Below are positions 21,276-32,629 of a stretch of DNA of 64,000 nt, one piece after another (within the stretch, counting starts at the first letter, position 1; each line of letters opens with the position of its first letter). The notes under the pieces are model-generated. The model saw nothing but the letters and a program-made list of their open reading frames with translations. It was not told the DNA's origin and ran no database searches. The translations under genes and the position numbers were made by a program. This DNA comes from Galeopsis tetrahit (taxonomy: Eukaryota; Streptophyta; Magnoliopsida; Lamiales; Lamiaceae), in contig OY776130.1 in the NCBI GenBank assembly GCA_963675135.1, positions 21,630,001 to 21,694,000 on the forward strand, read 5' to 3'.

Positions 21276-22913
21276 TGTTGGGAATAAAATGAGTTTTGAT
21301 TATGATACCAAAACCCCCTGAGACATGCCAAGTAGATAAGTCAATTATAGTGAACATGTTTCAGGACTGTTGGAACATGTAGACAAAGACAAGTAGTAAA
21401 GCTGATATGTTAGGCAGCTCTTAGATCATAGATGCACTAGTTGAGGGGGAACATATGCTTTGAAGTCTATCAAGAACAAGTCCCCTCAAGGCTCAAATTC
21501 TGGAATGATTGCCAAGTCTTCTGAAAGACAAGTATGCTGATCAGAAGAGATGTCCAGCAGAGTTGTCTCAGCAAAGTTAAACCAGAACAAGTCTTCTGAA
21601 GCTCAAGGATCAACTATGCTGAAGAGATCAAGACAACTATACCCTAAAGATCTTCAAAGAATCATGCTAAGATTACATGCAAAGGGAAAGAGCCAAGTCA
21701 TCTGAAAAGAGCAAGCCAACTATGTTGATAAGCAAAGTCTACTGATAGTGATAAGGAAAGTTGTCTACTGATAAGGAATGTTGTCCTTATCATAGGATCA
21801 ACCTTCAGAAGCCATGTCCATGTTCAATCAAGTGGATCTTGAAGTCAGACATTGGGAAGAGTGCTGCAGAATGAAGACAAAGTCTATACAACCGTTTATT
21901 TCCCAAATGAGGACATGTCACTATAAAAAATCTGTCTTCTAAGTTGAAGAACTCAAAGAAGACATTTATGGACATTTGGGGCTGCCTCTCCAACGGGCAA
22001 ATCCTTCATTTGTCTATAAATACAGAAGTGTGAAGACCATTTTGAAGGACCTCAACCTTGACAAGAATATCCAACTATCCTACAAGTCAAAGTGCTTTCA
22101 AGCTTTCAAAGAGACTACCTTAGTCTTCATACACTTCTTCTAAGCTGAACCTTATTGTATATCCATACAAAGTTTAGAGAGAGATCCTAATCCTTATACA
22201 CTGATCTTCACTGTAAAGGATATCTCATTAGTTGGAACCTTACTTCAACCCTTTCATCTTTCAAGTGAGAAAGTGAGAAGGTTGTAGTAGTAGAAGTGGT
22301 AGGAGCTGACTGTTGAGAGAAGAACAGTTCAGTTCTGAGTTGAGAAGAGGGTACTAGGACTCTAGACATCCTAGGGATCAATTCACCAAGGAGTGGTGTT
22401 CTTGATCAAGTGCACCTTGGCACTATAAAATAAGTTAATTCCAAGAGTGAAGGAATTATCCTGTTAAATCAGGGAAAGTGGATGTAGGAGCTTGTGTCTC
22501 TGAACCACAATAAACTCGTGTGTTGATTTACTTTCAAGTACTTTCATACATTCAACACTGCACACAAAACTTATCTTACAAAGGACAAATATTCAAAGAT
22601 TGTGCAAAAAAAATTTGGACAAGTTCCCTGAAAACTGGATTGATTGACTTACTGATTTCAGAACTTAAAAGGAGTTTAAACTAAAGGGCCAACCACTAAT
22701 TCCGCACTTATAACTAACTTAGATAGTCATTCAACTAAGTACTCAATAGTACTTAGTAGCTTGGTTATCTTCAAGAAGTTATACATCTTCAGTAGAGTTG
22801 TCCAAGACAACCTTGCTGAACCCTGGTTTGATCAAATTTGAAAAGAATTTGCATACAAGTGTATTCCCCCCCCCCCCCTATGCACTTGTTATATACTCCT
22901 TTCAGGACTAACA
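21276..22913 (+). repeat. 3' LTR of sirevirus X (LTR B)
   Basis: A 1638-bp LTR runs from TGTTGGGAATAAAATG to TCAGGACTAACA. U3 ends in a core promoter with TCCAACGGGCA (21989-21999) and a CTATAAATA box (22014-22022). Near the U5 end, ACAAGTGTAT (22855-22864) and ATGCACTTGT (22880-22889) flank a run of 13 C. The LTR is closely similar to LTR A and to the LTRs of the array at 23420-37857. The frame on the minus strand at 21805-21993 recurs in all copies and is not a gene. Confidence 0.92.
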
Positions 22914-23414
22914 CCTTGGCATATTGGTGTTTCCCTTAGGCATCAATCACTCTTTGGTGGTGTACAGTGGAGGCCCTTTATTGGATTTTAAAGGGAACAA
23001 ATATGTTTTGGTGTGGGAAGGAGCTAGCACATCATAGTTCTATCTCAGTTGAATGTAATGTTTGGACCTTTTGTTACGAATGAATGCAGGTGTAACTTCA
23101 TCAATCGAGTCCGCTTCATTATATTATTATATAACAATTTCATCCAAATGTAAAATGTATTGATATTATCAAAATGTCATTTTTTTAAAATACTATTTTA
23201 AATCAATTTTACTCTTTGAGTTTAATCTAGGGTATAATTAAAGTGGTCTAATTACTCTATTCTTTTTTTTTTTAAGTGGTCTAATTACTCTATTCATTTA
23301 TATTACTTTAAGTTATTTATTGGATTAGTTTGAATTTTTATCTTAATTAGTTGGATTGCTTTACTGTAAAAAACAGATCAAGCTATATTAATTTTTTTAC
23401 ACAATGCTATTTTT
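22914..23414. other. intervening AT-rich sequence with a 22-bp direct repeat
   Basis: No gene is recognised. AAGTGGTCTAATTACTCTATTC occurs twice, at 23241-23262 and 23274-23295, separated by a T run. The array at 23420-37857 inserted at its right edge, so this stretch was once contiguous with 37858 onward and may be part of the Helitron that ends at 38236. Confidence 0.45.
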
Positions 23415-23419
23415 CAAAT
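23415..23419. repeat. left target-site duplication CAAAT of the sirevirus array
   Basis: CAAAT lies directly before the left LTR and is repeated exactly at 37858-37862 after the right LTR. The whole 14.4-kb array therefore descends from a single integration. Confidence 0.9.
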
Positions 23420-23925
23420 TGTTGGTCCTGAAAGGAGTATATAACAAGTGTATGGGGGGGAATACACTTGTATGCAAATTCTTTTCAACTTGATCAAACC
23501 AGAGCTCAGCAGGGTTGTCTTGGACAACTCTCCTGAAGATAATTAACTCTTCTAAGATAATCAAACTACTAAGTACTATTGAGTACTTAGTTGAATAACT
23601 ATCTAGGGGAGTTATATGTGCGGAATAGTGGTTGGCCCTTTTAGTTTAGACTCCTTTAGTTTCTGAAATCACTTAGTCAAACAATATAGTTCAGTTTCAA
23701 GGAACTTGTCCAAATAGGTTTTGCACAGTCTTTGAATGTTTATCCTTTGAAAGATCAGTTTTGTGTGCAGTGTTGAATGTATGAAAGTGCTTGAAATCAA
23801 ATCAACACAAGAGTTTATAGTGGTTCAGAGACTCAAGCTCCTACATCCACTTTCCCTGATTTAACAGGATAATTCCTTCACTCTTGGAATTAACTTGTTT
23901 TATAGTGTCAAGGTGCACTTGATCA
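23420..23925 (-). repeat. truncated 3' LTR of sirevirus copy C
   Basis: The U5 and part of R of the family LTR, starting TGTTGGTCCTGAAAGG. It contains the hairpin arms at 23444-23453 and 23462-23471 around G7. At about 23925 the LTR sequence stops after TGCACTTGATCAA and continues directly as pol, CTTGAGTCCATATAG. The rest of the LTR and the aORF are deleted. Confidence 0.88.
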
Positions 23926-25345
23926 ACTTGAGTCCATATAGAGCCTTTTTCAGTCTGTAAACTTGATCTCCAACCTCAAAACCTGGTGGTTGCTCCACAT
24001 AGACTTCTTCTTTCAAGACTCCATTCAGGAAGACACTCTTGACATCCATTTGGTATACTTTGAACCTTTTGTGGGCTGCATAGGCTAGAAAGAGCCTTAT
24101 TGCTTCTAGCCTTGCCACAGGTGCAAATGTCTCATCATAGTCAATGCCTTCATGTTGGCAATAGCCTTTTGCCACAAGTCTTGCTTTGTTTCTGACAATC
24201 ACATCATTTTCATTCTTCTTATTTTTGAACACCCACTTTGTTCCAATAACATCTTGATGTGAAGGTCTATCCACCAGCTCCCATACTTCATTTCTGGTGA
24301 ATTGATTCAGTTCTTCCTGCATGGCTGTGTTCCAATTGGCATCTTGAAGTGCTTCCTCAATATCACTTGGTTCTTGCTCTGACAAGAAACAACAGAAAAG
24401 AGCACTTTCACCATGAAATCTCCTTGTTTTGACTCCAATACTTGGGTCACCAAGTATTAGATCAGTAGGATGGTCAGACAGCCAAGTCCTTCTTTTTCTG
24501 ATCTCTTCAGTAGAGTTGTCCTCTACTGAAGTTGAGTCATTTTGATCATAAAATTCAGGGTAATTGAATGCAGGATCTAATTCAGGGTCATAGTCATGGG
24601 TGTTGTCCTCAATGTCAGGGACATTGGTATTTTCAACATTTTGAGTTCCCCCTTGATTATTTGACCCATTAACTACCTCAGTAGGGACTGCTTCTTCATT
24701 GGTAGTTGTTACCTGGATGTGAACTGGGATTGGATCATTCAGTTCACCATTCCTTTCAGTGGGATTTGCCTCAGGAGGGTTGCCTTCAGGATTGTTGTCC
24801 AAAGTGAAGTTTTCAGGTAGGTTGGCTTGGACAACTTCTATGAATTCAGTGTCTTTGTCTTTTAGGCTCAGTCTGGTTGTCCTCTGTGTGATTTCTTCTG
24901 ATTCCAAGTTCTCATTCCTGAACTCATGAATAGATTCATCAAACACAACATGAGGTGTTTCCTCCATAATAAGGGTTTTCTTGTTGTAGACCCTGAAAGC
25001 TCTACTGATTTGAGAGTATCCAAGGAATACTCCTTCATCAGCTTTGCTATCAAAGGCTTTCAGCTGATCTTTCCCATTATTGTGAATAAAACACTTGCAA
25101 CCAAAAATGTGAAAGTATGACACTTTAGGCAATCTTCCTTTCCAGAGTTCATAGGGGGTTTTGCCTTGCCCTTTAGTGATCAAACATCTATTTTGAGTAT
25201 GACATGCAGTGTTTATAGCTTCAGCCCAAAACCTCTTAGGCAAATTTGAATCAGAAATTAAAGTTCTAGCAGCTTCTTTTAAAGTTCTATTTCTTCTTTT
25301 CTGCAACTCCATTTTGTTGGGGAGTTCTAGCTGCTGAGGTTTCAT
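23926..25345 (-). pseudogene. sirevirus copy C pol: integrase tail and RT N-terminal half
   Basis: The frame covers the end of integrase (FWAEAINTACHTQNRCL, YELWKGRLPKVSYFHIFGCK), a linker rich in Asn/Glu/Pro, and the first half of the copia reverse transcriptase (IGTKWVFKNKKNE, ARLVAKGYCQ, YQMDVKSVFLNG). It ends at ALYGLK where the deletion joins LTR sequence, so the YVDD motif and RNase H are missing. One extra T near 25300, compared with copy Y, shifts the frame relative to the upstream integrase part. It is almost identical to the same region of copy Y. Confidence 0.9.
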
Positions 25346-26355
25346 GAGCTATTCCATTAGATGTGCAATACTCATTGATGTATGAATTAATGAACTCAGT
25401 GCCTTTATATGATCTTATCTTGATAATGCTAAGGTTTTTCTCATTTGACAATCTCTTTAGTAGTTCAGGCAGTTTGACTTGAGTTTCCTTCTTATTAAGG
25501 AGAAATACTACCCATGTGAACCTAGAGAAGTCATCTACTACAACCAGTGTGTATTTTCTACCATTTATGCTTGCAGGGGTAATTGGTCCAAATAGGTCCA
25601 AATGTAGAAGTTCAAGTACCCTTTCAGTAGAGATGACTGGTTTTCCCTTAAATGAGGCATTAATCTGTTTTCCTTCTTGGCATGGTTTACAAACATGCTC
25701 TTTAATGAAAACCTCATTAGGTAGTCCTTTAACTAATGCATTTCTAGCAATTTTGTTCATTGTTTTGAAGTTCAAGTGGTTTAATCTTTTATGCCATAAC
25801 CAACTTTGTTCACTAGAACTCTTAGCAATGAAGCATGCAGCATCAGTAGACTTGTCCCAGTCTACAAAATACACATTTCCTTTCCTAGTTCCAGTCAGTA
25901 GAATTTGTTGAGTCTTATCTTTGATTAAGAATTTTCCACTGGAAAACTCAACATTGAAATTTTTATCACAGAATTGACTGATACTTAGGAGATTATACTT
26001 GAGACCAGCCACATAAGACACATTGGATACTTTGATGTTACCAATCATCAAAGTACCATAACCTTTTGTAGTTGTTTGTGAACTGTCTCCAAATGTGACA
26101 TTTGGGCCTTCTTTTTCAATAAAATCAGTGAGGAGTTCCTTGTTTCCAGTCATGTGCCTTGAACATCCACTGTCAAGGTACCATGCTGACTTTTTGCTCA
26201 TGCTCCTCTTCTTGTGGCCCATTGGTACCTGCAATTAGATTGGTTTAGGTACCCTTTGAGTTTTGGGTCCTGAGAGGTTAGCTGTACCTTTAGGAACCCA
26301 AACTTGCCTAATAACCCTGATTGATTCAAGGTGGCTAAGTTGTCTTCCTCTAGCA
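25287..26355 (-). pseudogene. sirevirus copy C protease and integrase core
   Basis: Translated on the minus strand, the open part (26234-25287) begins near the protease site AWYLDSGCSRHMTG, whose DSG triad is intact. The GAG-preintegrase zinc region follows (WHKRLNHL ... CKPCQEG, an HHCC finger). The integrase core then has HLDLFGP (first Asp), IRSYKGTEF where the second catalytic Asp is expected but Tyr is found, and NGVAE (Glu). The Asp-to-Tyr change alone should abolish strand transfer. The frame is shifted relative to the coding sequence on both sides. Confidence 0.88.
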
Positions 26356-26356
26356 T

Positions 26357-27120
26357 CTACATACACTGTCTTTCCCTTAAATGTCTTTGGGAAAGTATGT
26401 GTGAATGTGTTAACTCTGTAAGTTTCAGGAGAGTTGTCAAATCTCCTGAACTTTTGAGTTTTTGTGCTACTTGAGGGAATCTTTGAGGAAAGGCTTTCTT
26501 ATGACCATTACCCTTTGGCATGAAGGGTTTTGGTTGTCTCATTTTATTTTGCCTTTGAGGGTAATTGTCCTTAGGTCTAGTCAGCTGAGGCTTTCTCAGA
26601 AGAGTTGGCCTAGGCTGATTATACCTTGGATAATTCCTCTGAACATTGTTCAGGAGAGTTGCCCTTCCATTGGGTCTACTCTGCTGACCAACATTCCTCT
26701 TATGTTCAGGAGCTTTGGCCAATCCCTTAGGTTTTGGCCTATTCTCCTGAAGCACTTGAGTAGGCAGATCATCCATTTTGCCCTTTCCTTTGTTCAGTGA
26801 CTGAATCACTTCATATTCAGTTTGTGCCACTGAGTTAACAAAGATACCTCATCATCCTCAAGAGACATGTTGCAGACATCATCATCATTATCTTCACTGT
26901 TGGAGAACAGTCCATCAGAAGAGTTGAAGCTTTCAGCACTGTCAGATTCTTCACCAGCCATCATGGCCTTTCTATTGGTGAACTTTCTATCTCTTTTAGC
27001 TTGCCTCTCTCTTCTCTCCTTAGAGTTTAATTCAGGGCAGTCATACTGGAAGTGCCCTTTCTTTTTGCAGTTATAGCACAGATCTTCATCATCATCTTTC
27101 TTTGATTCTTCTCTTCTTTT
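26357..27120 (-). pseudogene. sirevirus copy C gag C-terminus with zinc knuckle, and gag-protease linker
   Basis: Downstream of the stop at 27121-27123 the gag frame continues with a CCHC zinc knuckle, CYNCKKKGHFQYDC (near 27040-27082), then an acidic stretch. Near 26830-26850 the frame shifts into a basic Pro/Gln/Arg-rich linker that runs to 26357. The knuckle is the nucleic-acid-binding motif of the nucleocapsid. Copy Y lacks this whole region. Confidence 0.82.
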
Positions 27121-28218
27121 TTATGATGATGGTTCAGCTCTACTGGACCTTCTCCTATCAGAGTACTTGTCCTCTAATCTTTTCTCTTCAGGCTTTTTGA
27201 CTTCAGCCTGAGCTTCAGGAGAGTTGTATCTCCTGAATTTGTTGTCCTGGTAGAATTTCTTGTATCTACCAAACCTTGAGTTTAGCTTTTCAAACCTCCT
27301 AGCCATCAAGGCTAGTTCTTCCTTCATTTCAGTCTTTGAGACTGACTTTGATGATCTTGGAGTGGACTGCATTTCTGGTTCAGCAGTTTTAGCTTTGAAT
27401 GCCACTCCCTTAGTAGGATTTGAAGGTTCCTCAACAGGCTTTCTTCTGTTGAGATCGAACTCATAAGCTTTGAGTTCAGAGAAGATTTGTTGCATGGGCA
27501 TGGTGGAAAGATCCTTGGTGTTCTGCATCATTACAGCATAGACATCCCACTTTTGAGTGAGACTTCTCAAGATCTTTAATCCAACTTCTCTCTTAGTGTA
27601 GACCTTGCCCAATGAGTTGATCTCATTCATCACATCAGTGAATCTACCAGCAAATTTATCAATGGACTCCTCAGAATCCATTGTAAACTGTTCAAATTTC
27701 TGCACAACAACTTGGAGCTTATTCTCCTTGATCTTTTCAGTACCCTCACACATTTCAGCAAGAGTATCCCAAATTTCTTTGGCAGTTGTGCAGTGGTAGA
27801 CCCTTCCCATGACTGCATCTGGAATTGTTTGATAGAGGGTGTTCATTGCTAGATAATTCAGATTATCCTTCCTCTTTTCATCAATAGTGAAGTCATCTTC
27901 ATCTTTGGGGAGTACATCTCTTGTGTCTGCCCTTTGAGCCTCTGTGACTCTTGGATTAACAAAGGTGAACACAAAAGGACCTCTTGTGATTACTCTCAAC
28001 ATATCAGTATGAAGAGATGCAAGATGAGCCCTCATTCTGATTTTCCAGAAGTCATAATTATCAATTGAGAACATGGGCAATTTGTGATGAGATATATGAT
28101 TGACTGGATTTGTTGCCATATTGTCCAATCCTTGAACAACAGGAGGTGGAACTGCAGCATTGATGTTCTGATCAGGATTTTGCTGCTGGTTTTGGTTGTT
28201 GTTGTTTCCTCTTGCCAT
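27121..28218 (-). pseudogene. sirevirus copy C gag (capsid part)
   Basis: A 365-codon frame starts with MARGNNNNQNQQQNPDQN. It contains the copia gag signature KLPMFSIDNYDFWKIRMRAHL region (near 28010-28090) and the UBN2-type core with EIWDTLAEMCEGTEKIKENK and LKILRSLTQKW. It makes the capsid that packages the element RNA. A stop at 27121-27123 separates it from its zinc knuckle. The start is shared with copy Y and lies 139 bp downstream of the LTR edge. Confidence 0.9.
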
Positions 28219-28342
28219 TTCTTCAATGAAAGGTTAGACAACAGATACAAAGGATTTCAGATAGATCAGTTCAGTGACCACACCAAATATATGATTTTGA
28301 AAACCAAGATGGCTTTTCAGAAGCAGTGGTCTTTGAACCCCT

Positions 28343-28354
28343 GCTCTGATACCA
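28343..28354 (-). promoter_or_regulatory. primer-binding site of copy C
   Basis: On the minus strand this reads TGGTATCAGAGC, the canonical 12-nt primer-binding site complementary to the 3' end of initiator tRNA-Met. It sits 2 nt inside the LTR edge at 28357. First-strand cDNA synthesis would start here. Confidence 0.95.
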
Positions 28355-28356
28355 CT

Positions 28357-29994
28357 TGTTGGTCCTGAAAGGAGTATATAACAAGTGTATGGGGGGGGGG
28401 AATACACTTGTATGCAAATTCTTTTCAACTTGATCAAACCAGAGCTCAGCAGGGTTGTCTTGGACAACTCTCCTGAAGATAATTAACTCTTCTAAGATAA
28501 TCAAACTACTAAGTACTATTGAGTACTTAGTTGAATAACTATCTAGGGGAGTTAAATGTGCGGAATAGTGGTTGGCCCTTTTAGTTTAGACTCCTTTAGT
28601 TTCTGAAATCACTTAGTCAAACAATACAGTCCAGTTTCAGGGAACTTGTCCAAATAGGTTTTGCACAGTCTTTGAATGTTTATCCTTTGAAAGATCAGTT
28701 TTGTGTGCAGTGTTGAATGTATGAAGGTTCTTGAAATCAAATCAACACAAGAGTTTATAGTGGTTCAGAGACTCAAGCTCCTACATCCACTTTCCCTGAT
28801 TTAACAGGATAATTCCTTCACTCTTGGAATTAACTTGTTTTATAGTGCCAAGGTGCACTTGATCAAGAACACCACTCCTTGGTGAATTGATCCCTAGGAT
28901 GTCTAGAGTCCTAGTACCCTCTTCTCAACTCAGAACTGAACTGTTCTTCTCTCAACAGTCAGCTCCTACCACTTCTACTACTACAACCTTCTCTGTTTCA
29001 CTCTTGAAAGGGGTAATGGTTGAAGTAAGGTTCCAACTAATGAGATACCCTTTACAATGAACATCAGTGTATAAGGATAGGATATCTCTCTAAGCTATGT
29101 ATGGTTATACAATGTAGTTCAGCTTAGAAGAAGTGTTTGAAGACTAAGATAGTCTTTGAAAGCTTTGAAAGCACTCTTGCTTGTAAGATCTTGAGGTTAG
29201 TTGGATTGTGTTGAGGTGCTTTCAAATGGTCTTCACACTTCTGTATTTATAGACAAATGAAGGATTTGCCCGTTGGAGAGGCAGTCTCAAATGTCCATAA
29301 ATGTCTTCTTTCAGTTCTTCAACTTAGAAGACAGAATCTTGATAGTGACATGTCCTCATTTGGGAAATAAACGGTTGTTAAGACTTTGTCTTCATTCTGC
29401 AGCACTCTACCCAATGTCTGACTTTCATATTCTCTTGTTAGGACTTGGACATGGCTTCTGAAGGTTGTTCCAATGATAGGACAACATTCCTCATCAATTG
29501 GACAACTCTCCTTATCACTATCAGCAGTCTTGCTTATCAGCAAGGTTGGTTTGCTCTTCTTCAGATGACTTGGCTCTTATCCTTTGTTTCTGTTGAAAGT
29601 GATCTTGGCATGAATCATTAAGGATCTTTAGGGTGTAGTTGTCTCTAGCTCTTCAGCATAGTTGACCTCAGGCTTTCAGAGCACTTGATCTTGATTAATT
29701 GTGCTGAGACAACTCCTCTGGACAACTCTCCTGATCAGCATAGTTGGTCTTCAAAAGACTTAGTTTTGTTTCCAGAATTTGAGCCTTGAGGGGACTTGTT
29801 CTTGATGGACTTCAAAGCATGTGTTCCCCCTCAAATTGTGCATCTAATCAACTAAGAGCTGCCTAACATGTTAGCTCCTCATCTAGCCTTTATACTATAT
29901 GTTCTAACATTTCTAGAACATACTAAACTTGACTTAGGCATGTCTCAGGGGGTTTTGGTATTAGATCAAAACATATCTCATTTTATTCCCAACA
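28357..29994 (-). repeat. central LTR shared by sirevirus copies C and Y
   Basis: A complete 1638-bp LTR serves as 5' LTR of copy C (primer site on its left) and 3' LTR of copy Y (polypurine tract on its right). It has the TATA box (CTATAAATA on the minus strand) near 29246-29254 and the U5 hairpin arms at 28381-28390 and 28402-28411 around G10. A shared LTR between two internal regions is the signature of unequal recombination between LTRs. Confidence 0.94.
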
Positions 29995-30017
29995 ATTTCC
30001 CCCTTTTTGATGATGCC
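29995..30017 (-). promoter_or_regulatory. polypurine tract of copy Y
   Basis: On the minus strand it reads GGCATCATCAAAAAGGGGG followed by AAAT and the LTR start TGTTGGG. This is the full sirevirus plus-strand primer signature. Confidence 0.94.
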
Positions 30018-30249
30018 AAAACCTATACTTCTATGCAAAAGTGACTTGACTACAACTATTACATTTATCTTCAGAAGACATGACTAAGGTCAATTATCCT
30101 GAAAAGCAATGTGTTAGTGTATTCACCATTCATGTTGTACATAGGTTTCATTGATAGGCATAGAGAGATGAGTGTTTCTTTATTCAAAATAAGTTCAACT
30201 ATCATTCATTTGAAAATCATTACAAGCATGTTGATAGTTGAAATTAACA

Positions 30250-30432
30250 TATCAGAGCATGAATCACTGACACTAAATACATCAGAGCATTTCATTATAA
30301 CAATTCAAAGCATATACAGAATTTTTAGTATTAGAGCAAACACCAAAACACTTAGTAACATTTGGATCAGAGCAAATCATCAGGTATCAGAGATCATGCT
30401 TATATCAGAGCAATCCAGAGCATATCAGAGCA
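30250..30432 (-). repeat. ATCAGAGCA repeats in the 3' UTR of copy Y
   Basis: On the plus strand ATCAGAGCA occurs at 30251, 30281, 30366, 30404 and 30424. Three of these (30250, 30403, 30423) read TATCAGAGCA in full. A further GGTATCAGAG lies near 30383-30392. In the coding-strand RNA these are UGCUCUGAU(A) words, complementary to the element's own primer-binding site, which continues TATCAGAGCA. Element X has the same cluster at the same place. Confidence 0.85.
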
Positions 30433-30521
30433 AACAGATTATCATAGCACACCACATCAGCAATCTTGACCATATTTCAGCATAGTTGATCAATCCAGAT
30501 AGGTCAGAAGACTTAGCCATT

Positions 30522-32555
30522 TCAAAGATCATCCTCAGGAGGTGGCAACATCCCATATTGTGCCCACACTCTTCTTTTCAAGGCCATGGCTTCTTGGTTT
30601 GTTCCCTTAGGTCCAAGAACCATCTTGTTTAGCTTGAGGATCTCAGTGAATTCTCTCAGAATTCTTGCTTGGTCAATCCATCCTTCAAACTTTGGAGGCA
30701 TGTATATGATTGGCTTGGGGGCTGTGAGTTCAAATCTTGCAATGTCAGCAGCTGCAAGCAATTGTTGATAAAGTTCTCTGTAGTACTCTATCAGGAACTC
30801 AGCAAAAGTGGAGTTGGCATCCTTTCCATTCCATCTGTCAATGACATAGTAATCATAGACAAAATCTCTTTTTGCTTCCTCCCATGAGTCATTCAGCTGA
30901 ATTGGCACCCATTTATCCAAGTGAGGATATTTGGTGTCCATTGGGATTAGTAGCTGTGGCTTCATCTTGTTGTAGGTTGCTCTCTTCCTTCTTGGCTTCT
31001 GGAAGTCTGCTCTTCTCTTATCTCTTGCTCTTTGTGCTTCATCCATCAAATCCATCTTTTCTTGGGCCCTCATCATGGCCAGTTTCTGTTGAGTTTCAGG
31101 GTCTTTGCCATACCCTTCATGAAAAAGCTTTGATGGATCATTTAGCACCACCACTTTCTTCTTCTTAGGTCCTGGTCCAAAGCCTTCTTCATACAGCTCC
31201 TCTACATCTTCAGAAGCTTTGGCACCTTCAGTGGACTTAGTCTTAGTAGACTTTTCTTTCTCAGAAGACTTGTCTTTTTCAGCAGTCTTGGACACTTCAG
31301 CATTCTTGTCCTTTTCAGCAACTTTAGTCTTCTTGGAGATAGGTTCATCATCATCAATTCTGAATTCAGGTGGTAGATCAAGACTGTTGGGAAAGTCAGT
31401 GAATGTCTCAACTTGTCTTTTCTTTCCTTTTGCCCTCTTGATCTTTCCTCTAGTTTGGACACCTTCATCATCTTTGTCCAAACCAGACACTTCACCATAT
31501 GGTCTTTGCTGTAACCTCACTCTTTCCTCTTGAGCTGAGGCCATTGAATTTTTCAAAGCAAGTGCTAACTGCTCCTCTTCATTCAGTTCTTCTAAGTTTA
31601 ACACTACTGGCTCCTTCCCTTTTTCCTCAGGAGCTTTGTCCTTACCCTTTCCCCCTTTGACTGGGCTTCCAATCACTAAGGCACCTTTTGCCCTTGCTCT
31701 TTCCCTTTCCCCCTTTTTGGCAGCATCAAAACATTCAGGCTTCAGTTCACGCATAGTAGATGCCAATAAGGATTGGGCTTGGGTTAGAGACTTCATCTCC
31801 TCCAACAGATATACATTCTCATCATGTATATTTTGCATCCTATCACTGCTCAAGCTAAGGAAGGCTAGAACAGGCTTCATTTTCTGTTGAACAACCTCCT
31901 CCATGGTTGCCTTTAGAGATGCATCCAGTTGGGCTTTAAGAAGCTCAGTGAGGTTGGCCACTGCACCTTCAGCAATGTTGGCCAATACCTCTTGGGAAAA
32001 CTTTTCTGAGGCTGCTTTCACCATAGCTAGCCTTTGCTCTTCAACTCTTTGCCTTTGCAGGGAAGTCTTTCTTCCAAGAGCTTTCTTCACCACTGACCTC
32101 AATGTCTTCACATTCCTATTGTGGTTGATTCTTAGCAAGGATTGCTCTTTCTTGACATCCTTTGATACTGACCTCACGGTGTTTTTAGCTTTGATGACTT
32201 CAGTGGAGATGGTTTGCAAACCAGACTCAACTCCACTGATCCTTGCTTCCAAGGTAGGCAACACCACATCCTCTGAGCCAGTTAGCCTCATTTCTACAGA
32301 TGCCAAAGTTCTTCCATGCTCATCCAATGCTCCAGTGGTTTCTGCATGAGCTGATTGGACTTGATGAGCCAAGGAATCCAACTTCTCTGATTGCATCCCA
32401 AGCAAGGCTTGTGCTGATCCACTATCAACTTGGATGGGTGCATCTGTTAAGAGTTCATCTGTAAAAATCTGACCCCACTCGGACAAGTGTCCTGAAGAGA
32501 TGTGGACAGGGGTCCTGAATTCCAATGGACAAGTGTCCTGAATAATTTCAATCAT
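30522..32555 (-). pseudogene. sirevirus copy Y additional ORF, N-terminally truncated
   Basis: An uninterrupted 677-codon frame matches the C-terminal 40% of the X aORF from TDELLTDAPIQ onward. Its first about 30 codons come from the pol-aORF spacer (QDTCPLEF, GHLSEWGQ). A deletion of roughly 3.4 kb relative to X joined the spacer to the coiled-coil part and happened to keep the frame open. It has a coiled coil (about residues 45-150), a long helical segment, a SEKEKSTKTKSTE repeat and the conserved GFGPGPKKKK ... YGMLPPPEDDL C-terminus. No membrane helix or signal peptide is present. It is the least damaged aORF in the window, but lacks the N-terminal domain. Confidence 0.85.
32479..32546 (-). 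repeat. three 23-bp dyad repeats after pol of copy Y
   Basis: GGACAAGTGTCCTGA occurs at 32481 and 32527, with GGACAGGGGTCCTGA between them at 32504, an exact 23-bp period as in element X. The dyad arms GGAC and GTCC are unchanged in all units, while the central four bases differ in the middle one. They lie 75-150 bp after the pol stop. Confidence 0.78.
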
Positions 32556-32629
32556 CTCTTCTGAGCTTCAGTAGACTTGACCAAGTCTGCTGAAAATCTT
32601 TTTATGCTTCCCATTAACTTCCATGAGTT

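Noticed and set aside
30522..32555. Viral-type envelope protein after pol
   Set aside because: Position fits the env-like label used for some sireviruses, but I see no signal peptide, transmembrane helix or Cys-rich ectodomain; composition is charged and coiled-coil.
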